20,917 nt of DNA from Bacteroidia bacterium (lineage in GTDB: Bacteria; Bacteroidota; Bacteroidia; Bacteroidales; Azobacteroidaceae): assembly GCA_025996895.1 (NCBI GenBank), contig BNTW01000050.1, positions 1 to 20,917 on the forward strand, given 5' to 3'. The position numbers were made by a program, and so were the translations under genes. Under the pieces are notes generated by a model that ran no database searches, was not told where the DNA came from, and saw only the letters and a list, made by a program, of their open reading frames with translations. Positions 7,080 to 13,626 of the stretch are shown here, piece after piece. Within the stretch, counting starts at the first letter, position 1; each line of letters starts with the position of its first letter.

Positions 7080-8049
7080 TCGTAATTTTTAATTCGTAAT
7101 TCGTAATTTTTAATTCCCCATACATTCCGATTTTCAGAAATCCGTCGTTTTTCACCGCGATTTTCAGCGCATAGACCAAGTTGGCGCGTTCGTTTTTCGT
7201 CAAAATCGTGCGAGGCGTAAATTCCGCTTTGTCCGAAATCCACGAGATAACTCCCGGATACCGGCGCATTTCTTTTTTCCCGAAATCGGCATAGACGGCG
7301 ACTTCCTGATTTAATTTCAGTTGCGTCAGCTGGTCGGAGGTGATGTAGGCACGCAGATAAATATTGTCTAAATCCGCCATTTTGAACAGGGCTTTTCCCT
7401 GTCCGGCCAATTCGCCTTTTTCGGCGTATTTCGCTAATACAGTGCCGTTTATCGGCGCGGTGATAATGCTTTTAGCGATTAAATCTTCCACTTGTTCCGC
7501 TTGTATCTGCAACGCATTGATTTCGGACGAAAGACTGCTGTTGCCTTTTTGCAGCGTTTCCGTTTGCGCGGCTAACTGCTTCTGTAACACATCAATAGCG
7601 GATTGAATATCATCGACCTGTTTCTGCGTGCCGGCATTGGCTTTTTGCAAGTTTTGAAACCGTGCCAACTCCGTCTGCTGTTTGGCAATCTGCTGTTTCA
7701 GCGACGCGATTTGCAACGAGACATTATAACTCCGGCTGTCGGCCGCTTTGATGCTCGCAAGCAGTTGTTCGCGTTTCAGGTGCAGTTGAACGGTATCAAT
7801 GTATCCCACTGTCTGACCGGCCGTCAGGCTTTGTCCTTCCGTCAGATCGAATTGCCTGATTTGTCCTGCTGCCTGCGCCGAAACAATAACTTCGGTAGCT
7901 TCAAACGTTCCCGAAGCGTCGAAACTCTTTTGTTTATTGCCGCAAGCGGCAAAAAGCAAAAGAAGGTACACGGTGCACGGTAAAAGGTACACGGTGCGCG
8001 GTACTCGGTGCACGATACGCGATGCACAATTTGTTTGTTCTTTATTCAT
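7072..8049 (-). CDS. HlyD/YbhG-like membrane-fusion lipoprotein adaptor
   Basis: 325 residues from ATG at 8049 (MNKEQTNC). ATG at 8070 is an alternative; the frame's further extension to 8160 runs through the TolC gene and is rejected. The lipoprotein signal ends LLLLFAAC-GN with lipidated Cys36. It is followed by a biotinyl-lipoyl-like half (TFEATEVIVSAQAAGQIRQF, then EGQSLTAGQTVGYID), a long alpha-hairpin (about 85-195), the second lipoyl half (SIITAPINGTVLAKYAEKGELAGQG) and a beta-barrel domain. It bridges the ABC permeases to the TolC-like channel. Heptamer array D1 encodes most of the signal peptide, RIVHRVPRTVYLLPCTVYL. Array C encodes the C-terminal ELKITNYELKI, so both ends are repeat-derived. 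The stop overlaps the ATPase 1 start. Confidence 0.85.
   Translation of the reverse strand: MNKEQTNCASRIVHRVPRTVYLLPCTVYLLLLFAACGNKQKSFDASGTFEATEVIVSAQAAGQIRQFDLTEGQSLTAGQTVGYIDTVQLHLKREQLLASIKAADSRSYNVSLQIASLKQQIAKQQTELARFQNLQKANAGTQKQVDDIQSAIDVLQKQLAAQTETLQKGNSSLSSEINALQIQAEQVEDLIAKSIITAPINGTVLAKYAEKGELAGQGKALFKMADLDNIYLRAYITSDQLTQLKLNQEVAVYADFGKKEMRRYPGVISWISDKAEFTPRTILTKNERANLVYALKIAVKNDGFLKIGMYGELKITNYELKITND
7082..7116. repeat. Heptamer tandem array C (GTAATTC/TTAATTC) at HlyD C-terminus
   Basis: Units GTAATTT, TTAATTC, GTAATTC, GTAATTT, TTAATTC. On the coding strand the unit (AATTACG) is stop-free in every phase, and it is translated as ELKITNYELKI. Confidence 0.8.
7965..8027. repeat. 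Heptamer tandem array D1 (GGTACAC/GGTGCAC) encoding a signal peptide
   Basis: Nine exact-length units: GGTACAC, GGTGCAC, GGTAAAA, GGTACAC, GGTGCGC, GGTACTC, GGTGCAC, GATACGC, GATGCAC. 63 bp equals 21 codons, so it is frame-neutral. The variant positions are mostly G/A or C/T transitions. Confidence 0.85.
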
Positions 8050-8092
8050 ATTTTTATTTTTTATTGACATTTTTCTTTTATATCTTTTTGTC

Positions 8093-8120
8093 GTGTACCG
8101 CTTACCGTGTACCGCGCACC
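8093..8120. repeat. Heptamer tandem array D2, inverted relative to D1
   Basis: Units GTGTACC, GCTTACC, GTGTACC, GCGCACC. This is the reverse complement of the D1 unit, separated from D1 by a 65-bp AT-rich spacer. On the minus strand it gives the last residues (VRGTR) and the TAA stop (8102-8104) of the TolC-like gene. Confidence 0.75.
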
Positions 8121-9370
8121 CAAAGGCTATTATAAATAGCCAGCAGCAGGTCGATTTCATGCGCTGCTTTGGTTTGCCGCGCCATGTCTTCCCGGCTGAT
8201 TTCTTGCAACAAATCCGTGACCGTCAGCGTGCCGTTGGCCATTTTGGCCTCCGCCGATTTCCGGATACTTTCGCGCAGAGAAATAATCTCGTCGTCGTCT
8301 TTCATTAGTTCCCTGATGCGCTGAATGTCTTTGTTTTCGCGACTTTCCGTCAAACGTATATTATAAAGGAATAAATCGCGCTGCATATCGACCGTATTTT
8401 TATTTGTTTCAATTTTCCGCAAATCGTTTTTCTGCGTATAGAGCGCGCCGAAGTTCCACGTTAGCCGGATGCCGCCGATGTAAAACGGCTCAAAAGCATC
8501 CGACAACATGTTTAAACCCGGACGGCCGTATCCGCCTTGCAGATATAATCCCAATTTGGGCATATAACTCGACTTAATCAGGTCTTTTTGCGAATCAAAT
8601 AAATCGGCTTGCGCGGTGAATAATTGCAGTTCGGGGCGGCTCAGGGGATTGCGGGTCAAGCCCGCAATGACAGGCTGTGTGGGTTTTATCAGAGAAATAT
8701 CGTCGGAAAATTTTTCACCGGTCATGATGGCCAGCATTTCCAGATAGGCCGAACGCGTGACTTGCAGTTGCGTGCGCGTCTGTTTCACGCGAAGCTGTTC
8801 CACTCTGACGGCGTCGAGGTCGGATTGATTGGCGATACCGTTTTCCATATAAACGGCGATGGTTTGGCGATTGCGTTCCAATTCGCCGGCCATTACCCGG
8901 TTTTGCTCCAACTGTGCGTCGAACAGTAAAATGCCGAAAAACAGCTGATTAACGCGGTCTTCGATGGCGTATAATTCCACTTCCAACTGCTTTTTTTCGA
9001 CTTCGGCGTTGGCCTGCGTCATTTTTTGTTGCGCGCGTATTCCTCCGCCATCCCACAGCAGTTGAGAGGCTTCCACAGTGGCCTGATATTGGTCTTTTTT
9101 CACTTCGGGAATCGTAACGCCCGGCAATGAAATCGGCAATCCGGTTACTTCCGATTGATAAGTAGCACGTGCATTCAGTTGAAATTGAGGTAAATATGCT
9201 TTTTTTGCATTCGAGAGATTATATTCTTTTGTCTGTTCTATCAAGCCGTATTTTTTAATAAGCGGATAATTTTCATGCGCTTTTTCCCGGCATTCCTCGA
9301 GCGAAATTTGGGCAAAAGCAGAACCGTATCCAAGCCCTATCAATAACCAAAAAGAGATAATTCGCTTCAT
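8102..9370 (-). CDS. TolC-like outer-membrane efflux protein (OEP family), first gene of operon
   Basis: 422 residues from ATG at 9370. Signal peptide about 1-20 (FWLLIGLGYGSAFA, then Q). Two tandem OEP-type helical repeats follow: SLEECREKAHENYPLIKKYGL through the Asn/Leu-rich hairpin, then RPELQLFTAQADLFDSQKDLIKSSYMPKLGLYLQGGYG. This is the usual architecture of the trimeric outer-membrane channel that completes an ABC/HlyD tripartite exporter. Residues about 234-243 (VIAGLTRNPL) are an inserted palindromic element directly before the conserved RPELQLF. The C-terminus (VRGTR) is heptamer-derived. It is transcribed from the promoter at 9401-9431. Homologous operons often carry a TetR-type regulator next to this gene; none is visible here. 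Confidence 0.9.
   Translation of the reverse strand: MKRIISFWLLIGLGYGSAFAQISLEECREKAHENYPLIKKYGLIEQTKEYNLSNAKKAYLPQFQLNARATYQSEVTGLPISLPGVTIPEVKKDQYQATVEASQLLWDGGGIRAQQKMTQANAEVEKKQLEVELYAIEDRVNQLFFGILLFDAQLEQNRVMAGELERNRQTIAVYMENGIANQSDLDAVRVEQLRVKQTRTQLQVTRSAYLEMLAIMTGEKFSDDISLIKPTQPVIAGLTRNPLSRPELQLFTAQADLFDSQKDLIKSSYMPKLGLYLQGGYGRPGLNMLSDAFEPFYIGGIRLTWNFGALYTQKNDLRKIETNKNTVDMQRDLFLYNIRLTESRENKDIQRIRELMKDDDEIISLRESIRKSAEAKMANGTLTVTDLLQEISREDMARQTKAAHEIDLLLAIYNSLWVRGTR
8642..8672. repeat. Palindromic element inside TolC-like gene
   Basis: Full 31-bp match to 2493-2523: CAGGGGATTGCGGG, TCAAG, CCCGCAATGACA. Read on the minus strand it encodes VIAGLTRNPL without disturbing the frame. Confidence 0.85.
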
Positions 9371-9400
9371 ATTTTTAAACTGTTAATAATGACTTCGATG

Positions 9401-9431
9401 CAAATATAAAACGGATTTTTTATATCCGCAA
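9401..9431 (-). promoter_or_regulatory. Promoter of efflux operon
   Basis: On the minus strand the -7 box TATATTTG (9408-9401) matches TAnnTTTG, and TTG (9431-9429) lies exactly 20 nt upstream, as in Bacteroidota sigma-ABfr promoters. An inverted pair CGGAT (9412-9416) / ATCCG (9424-9428) occupies the spacer and could be an operator. The predicted transcript starts about 25 nt upstream of the TolC-like ATG. Confidence 0.7.
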
Positions 9432-9498
9432 TTTTTTTGTATTTAGGTGGAATGTTATTTAATTTTTATCCGGCTGTGGATAATTTAAAAATTTCATG

Positions 9499-9506
9499 TA
9501 TATTTG
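9499..9506 (+). promoter_or_regulatory. Promoter -7 box of DUF6922-AbiEii pair
   Basis: TATATTTG matches TAnnTTTG on the plus strand. No clean TTG is seen 19-21 nt upstream (the region reads GGCTGTGG). The box lies just past the upstream ATG at 9496, which excludes that ATG and favours the start at 9532. Confidence 0.6.
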
Positions 9507-9531
9507 CGTACAAAAAATAAATAATGCAATT

Positions 9532-9828
9532 ATGCAACAAATACCGGTGTTTCATTCCCGTTTGTTTTGGGATATAGACATGAATCAACTCAATTATGAT
9601 ACTCGTTCGGATTTTATTATTGAACGAGTGTTTGAGCGTGGCGATGTCGATGATATTCGTCAGTGCCGGCGTTATTATGGGGATAAACAGATACAGGAAG
9701 CATTGACAAGTGCAAAATGGCTTTCTCTGGAAACCATTTATTTGGCAGTTGCTATTTTAAATAATAATTTGACGGATTACAAATGTTACATTACGGCACA
9801 ATCCAACCCGCAACATTGGAACTATTGA
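9532..9828 (+). CDS. DUF6922-domain protein (putative antitoxin-like partner)
   Basis: 98 residues from ATG at 9532 (MQQIPVFHSRLFWDIDMNQLNYDT). The in-frame ATG at 9496 precedes the promoter -7 box and is rejected. The sequence FWDIDMNQLNYDTRSDFIIERVFERGDVDDIRQCRRYYG, then a conserved end with DYKCY and NPQHWNY, is typical of small DUF6922 proteins. In Bacteroidota these are commonly encoded just before AbiEii-type nucleotidyltransferases, as here. An antitoxin role is inferred from this pairing only. The 3' end overlaps the next gene by 46 nt in another frame, which suggests tight translational coupling. Confidence 0.75.
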   Translation: MQQIPVFHSRLFWDIDMNQLNYDTRSDFIIERVFERGDVDDIRQCRRYYGDKQIQEALTSAKWLSLETIYLAVAILNNNLTDYKCYITAQSNPQHWNY

Positions 9829-10310
9829 AAAAATTGATGAATTTACCGGAATTGGCGGATTTTTCATTGGCAGGGGGCACAGCTTTAGCCCTTCGTTATT
9901 GTCAAGTTCATTCAACGAATAAAGTCGGCATATTTTGCTATATTAATGACATAAAAGTTGATTTGGTGAAATATCATTATTTTCCGGTTATTGCTTCTGT
10001 AGAAGATACAGATGGTATTCGCTTATTAAATGATAAGGATTTGATTGCTATGAAAGTAAATGCGATTTTACGAAGAGGCGTTAAAAAAGATTTTTGGGAT
10101 ATTGCCGAGTTAATGCAGCATTACACAATTACAGATTTTGTCAATTATTATACACAAAAATATCCTAATCAAAGGCAGCTCATTTCTATTCCTCGTGCAT
10201 TGATTTATTTTGAAGATGCTGAGAAAAGTGAAAATCCCATTTGCTTGAATGAGCAAACTTGGGAAGATGTAAAAACGGTAATCCGAAAAAAAGTAAATGA
10301 ATTTTTATAA
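9783..10310 (+). CDS. AbiEii/AbiGii-type nucleotidyltransferase, catalytic segment missing
   Basis: 175 residues. The AbiEii/DUF1814 fold is recognisable from LADFSLAGGTALALRY (25-39), IKVDLVKY (57-64), DGIRLLNDKDLIAMKVNAILRRGVKKDFWDIAEL (77-110) and the end region ENPICLNEQTWEDVK. Members normally continue GGTALAL-x-x-GHRxSxDxDLF right after residue 38. That motif carries two of the three catalytic acidic residues, and here Y39 is followed directly by CQVHSTNKVGIF. The protein is correspondingly shorter than the usual 200-plus residues. The frame is intact, so this looks like an in-frame internal deletion giving a probably inactive enzyme. D60 would be the surviving third carboxylate. Toxin activity is doubtful. 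Confidence 0.75.
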   Translation: MLHYGTIQPATLELLKKLMNLPELADFSLAGGTALALRYCQVHSTNKVGIFCYINDIKVDLVKYHYFPVIASVEDTDGIRLLNDKDLIAMKVNAILRRGVKKDFWDIAELMQHYTITDFVNYYTQKYPNQRQLISIPRALIYFEDAEKSENPICLNEQTWEDVKTVIRKKVNEFL

Positions 10311-10327
10311 CATAAATTGTATATATC

Positions 10328-12499
10328 ATGAAAAAAAGATTTTTTTGGATATTCGTATCCGTTTTGTGCCTTACTTGGGCAGGGTGTAAAAAAACTTCCT
10401 ACGAGTATGTGTTTCAAAATCCGGCTTTGTCGTTTGAAGAACGCGCAGCCGATTTGGTTTCACGCTTGACGCTCGACGAAAAAATCGAGCAAATGTTAAA
10501 CAAAACGCCGGCCATCGAACGGTTGGGTATTCCCGAATACGATTGGTGGAACGAATGTCTGCACGGAATTGGTCGTACCGAGTACAAGGTGACGGTGTTT
10601 CCGCAGGCAATCGGAATGGCTGCCGGCTGGGACGCGAATGCGATTAAACTGATGGGTGATTACACTGCCGAAGAAGGTCGTGCGATTTACAACACTGCGC
10701 AGGCCAAAGGCGACTACCGCATTTATCACGGATTGACCTATTGGACGCCGAATATCAACATTTTCCGCGACCCGCGCTGGGGACGGGGACAGGAAACTTA
10801 CGGCGAAGACCCCTTTTTGACGGCGACGTTGGCACGAAATTTTGTGTCGGGATTGCAGGGAAACGACCCGCACTATTTGAAAGCGGCTGGTTGTGCGAAA
10901 CATTATGCCGTTCATAGTGGCCCCGAATTTAATCGCCACGAATTTGATATACAAGTAAGTAATTACGATTTGTGGGATACTTACTTGCCGGCATTTAAGG
11001 AATTGGCTGCCAATCATGTAGCCGGGTTTATGTGTGCCTATAACGCTTTTGAAGGACAACCTTGTTGTGGAAGCGACAAGCTGATGATACAAATTTTGCG
11101 CGAAGATTGGGGATACAACGGTTATGTAACTTCGGATTGCGGTGCGATTGAAGATTTTTACCGCAACCACAAAACACACCCCGACGCACCTACGGCAGCT
11201 GCCGACGCAGTTATTCACGGAACGGACGTCGATTGCGGACGCGAGGCCTATATGGGTTTGAAACAAGCCGTAGCAGACGGTTTGATTACCGAAAAACAAA
11301 TCGATGCTTCGTTGATACGCTTATTTACGACGCGCTTGAAATTAGGTATGTTCGACCCGGCCGAAAAAGTTCCGTATTCCAAAATTGATTCTACGGCGTT
11401 AGAACGTCCTGCGCACAAAGATTTGTCGTTGAAAATGGCACAACAATCGATGGTATTGCTCAAAAACGACGGCACATTGCCTATTCAAAAATCTTCGTTG
11501 AAAAAAGTAGCGGTTATCGGTCCGAATGTCAATGACCCGGAAGTGCAGTTGGGTAATTATAATGGTTTCCCGACGCGAATTATCACGCCGTTGGACGGAA
11601 TTAAGGAAGAATTGGGCGACAATGTTGAAATTTATACGGACGCTGTGATTGGTTATTTCGGTGATACCCCCAAATCGTTTGCTTCGACTATTGAGAAAGT
11701 GAAAGACGCTGACGTGATTATTTATGTGGGCGGTATTTCCCCGCGTATTGAGGGTGAAGAAATGGACGTGAATATCAAAGGATTTTATCGGGGCGACCGC
11801 ACTTCGATTTTGCTTCCGCAAGTGCAGACGGATTTAATGAAAGCGTTGAAGAAAACCGGCAAACCGGTGGTGTTTGTGATGATGACAGGCAGTGCGATTG
11901 CTACGCCGTGGGAATCCGACAACGTGAATGCAATTTTGAATGCGTGGTACGGCGGTGAATTTGCCGGAAAAGCGATTGCCGACATTCTTTTCGGCAATTA
12001 CAATCCTTCAGGACGCCTGCCGGTTACGTTCTATGCCAACGACTCCGACTTGCCCGATTTTCAGGATTACGATATGAGCAACCGCACGTATAAGTACTTC
12101 AAAGGCAAAGCATTATATCCTTTCGGCTATGGGTTGAGCTACACAAATTTCACTTACGCTTGGGACAATCAACCAAAAGCGCAATATACGCACACCGCGA
12201 ATATCGAATGTACTGTAAAAGTTACTAACGCGGGTAAAACCAACGGTGATGAAGTGGCTCAGGTTTATATCAAGTATCCGGCCGATGCAGGCTATCCGTT
12301 GAAAGAATTGCGTTATTTTGAAAGGAAAACGATTGCACAGGGACAAACCGATGAAGTAAAAATCTCCATTCCCGTACCGCAATTAGTGAAATGGAGTGAA
12401 GCAGACGGTAAAATGGTTGTTCCGCACGGTACATATACGATTTTTGTCGGAGGTAATTCGGCAGACGAAGCCGTTTCGGCAACATTTGAGATAAAATAA
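10328..12499 (+). CDS. Glycoside hydrolase family 3 lipoprotein (beta-glucosidase/beta-xylosidase type)
   Basis: 723 residues. Lipoprotein signal MKKRFFWIFVSVLCLTWAGC with Cys20. The GH3 N-terminal TIM-barrel domain includes WWNECLHG (73-80), DPRWGRGQETYGEDP (148-162), KHYAVHSGPE (191-200) and the nucleophile motif VTSDCGAI, with D270 as expected nucleophile. The C-terminal alpha/beta sandwich begins at about 395 (VAVIGPN) and includes GEEMDV, where the acid/base residue is expected. An FnIII-like domain (about 640-715) closes the protein. The WNE-LHG and SDCGA-type motifs resemble the xylan 1,4-beta-xylosidase branch, but substrate cannot be fixed from sequence. It would act on oligosaccharides in the periplasm or at the cell surface. 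It lies 17 nt after the AbiEii gene with no clear promoter and faces MeaB convergently. Confidence 0.92.
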   Translation: MKKRFFWIFVSVLCLTWAGCKKTSYEYVFQNPALSFEERAADLVSRLTLDEKIEQMLNKTPAIERLGIPEYDWWNECLHGIGRTEYKVTVFPQAIGMAAGWDANAIKLMGDYTAEEGRAIYNTAQAKGDYRIYHGLTYWTPNINIFRDPRWGRGQETYGEDPFLTATLARNFVSGLQGNDPHYLKAAGCAKHYAVHSGPEFNRHEFDIQVSNYDLWDTYLPAFKELAANHVAGFMCAYNAFEGQPCCGSDKLMIQILREDWGYNGYVTSDCGAIEDFYRNHKTHPDAPTAAADAVIHGTDVDCGREAYMGLKQAVADGLITEKQIDASLIRLFTTRLKLGMFDPAEKVPYSKIDSTALERPAHKDLSLKMAQQSMVLLKNDGTLPIQKSSLKKVAVIGPNVNDPEVQLGNYNGFPTRIITPLDGIKEELGDNVEIYTDAVIGYFGDTPKSFASTIEKVKDADVIIYVGGISPRIEGEEMDVNIKGFYRGDRTSILLPQVQTDLMKALKKTGKPVVFVMMTGSAIATPWESDNVNAILNAWYGGEFAGKAIADILFGNYNPSGRLPVTFYANDSDLPDFQDYDMSNRTYKYFKGKALYPFGYGLSYTNFTYAWDNQPKAQYTHTANIECTVKVTNAGKTNGDEVAQVYIKYPADAGYPLKELRYFERKTIAQGQTDEVKISIPVPQLVKWSEADGKMVVPHGTYTIFVGGNSADEAVSATFEIK

Positions 12500-12528
12500 A
12501 GATGAAAACAGTTATTAGCCGTATCTTT

Positions 12529-13623
12529 TTAATGATTAAAATACAAGTCAAGCATTTGTTTGGCGGCTTGAAACGAACTGATTTCGGAGTTTAGTACCTG
12601 CTGTTCTTTTTGAACTAAGGTTTTTGCAATAACGGGCGATTGATAAAAGTGATTTTTCAGTTGCTCGTTAATGCTTTCATACATCCAGTATTTGGATTGC
12701 GAATTTCGGCGGAAATCAAAATAGCCGTTTTGTTTCGTATAATCAATGTATTCATACACACTGTCCCAGACTTCGCGAATGCCAAGTTTGTAATAGCCCG
12801 AATACGTCATCACTTTCGGACTCCAACCCGAAGGTGGTAACGGAAAGAGATGTAAAGCATTGCGGTATTGAGCTGCTGCCAAATTGGCTTTGTCGATGTT
12901 GTTTCCATCGGCTTTATTGACTACAATGCCATCGGCCATTTCCATAATTCCTCGCTTGATGCCCTGCAATTCGTCGCCTGTGCCGGCTAATTGTATCAGC
13001 AAGAAAAAATCGACCATCGAATGAACGGCCGTTTCGGACTGTCCCACGCCAACCGTTTCAACAAAAATCGTATCAAAACCGGCCGCTTCACACAAAATAA
13101 TCGTTTCGCGGGTTTTGCGTGCCACGCCGCCCAACGATCCTGCCGAAGGAGAAGGCCGGATAAAGGCATTCGGCTCGCGCGACAGTTCTTCCATGCGCGT
13201 TTTGTCGCCCAAAATACTGCCTTTGGAACGCTCACTGCTGGGGTCTATTGCTAAAACCGCTAATTTTTTCTGCCGTTCGTGAATGAGGTGCATGCCGAAA
13301 GCGTCGATCGACGTACTTTTGCCTGCACCCGGCACACCGGTAATGCCAATCCGGACGGAATGGCCGGAGTAAGCGAGGCATTTCTCAATTACTTCCTGCG
13401 CAATCGCTTGATGTTCGGGAAGTTGGCTTTCCAATAAAGTAACCGCCTGACTTAACACAGTAATATTCCCTTTGCGAATTTGTTCCGTATATTCCGCCGG
13501 CGAAAAAGTCTGCCGTTTTCTTCGCGCGTGCCAATACGGATTAACCACCGGAGGCGAAGCGACGCCTTCATTCACGGTCAGCCCTTTGTATTGCGGGTCA
13601 TTTTCCGGGTGATGCTGTTTCAC
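12529..13623 (-). CDS. meaB: MeaB/ArgK-family GTPase, methylmalonyl-CoA mutase chaperone
   Basis: 364 residues. P-loop GVPGAGKS (96-103), the IDPSSERSKGSILGDKTRM region (126-144), ETVGVGQSE (189-197) and base-recognition NKAD (236-239). Members of this G3E family escort adenosylcobalamin-dependent methylmalonyl-CoA mutase, protecting or reloading it with GTP hydrolysis in the cytoplasm. The start is GTG at 13623, since the frame closes just upstream and HHPENDPQYKGLTVNEGVASPP is the usual N-terminus. The start codon lies 3 nt past the DUF1573 stop, so the two genes should be translated from one message. The mutase genes are not in this window. The older name ArgK (arginine transport kinase) is misleading. 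Confidence 0.92.
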   Translation of the reverse strand: MKQHHPENDPQYKGLTVNEGVASPPVVNPYWHARRKRQTFSPAEYTEQIRKGNITVLSQAVTLLESQLPEHQAIAQEVIEKCLAYSGHSVRIGITGVPGAGKSTSIDAFGMHLIHERQKKLAVLAIDPSSERSKGSILGDKTRMEELSREPNAFIRPSPSAGSLGGVARKTRETIILCEAAGFDTIFVETVGVGQSETAVHSMVDFFLLIQLAGTGDELQGIKRGIMEMADGIVVNKADGNNIDKANLAAAQYRNALHLFPLPPSGWSPKVMTYSGYYKLGIREVWDSVYEYIDYTKQNGYFDFRRNSQSKYWMYESINEQLKNHFYQSPVIAKTLVQKEQQVLNSEISSFQAAKQMLDLYFNH

Positions 13624-13626
13624 ACA

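Noticed and set aside
2362..8120. CRISPR array
   Set aside because: The repeats are contiguous 7-mers or isolated palindromes, with no regular repeat-spacer alternation and no cas genes.
8050..8160. Longer HlyD N-terminus starting at 8160
   Set aside because: It runs through array D2 and the end of the TolC-like gene, and would bury the lipoprotein signal behind about 37 extra residues.
9496..9531. Upstream ATG for the DUF6922 gene
   Set aside because: It lies upstream of the -7 box TATATTTG, so it would not be transcribed from that promoter; ATG at 9532 fits.
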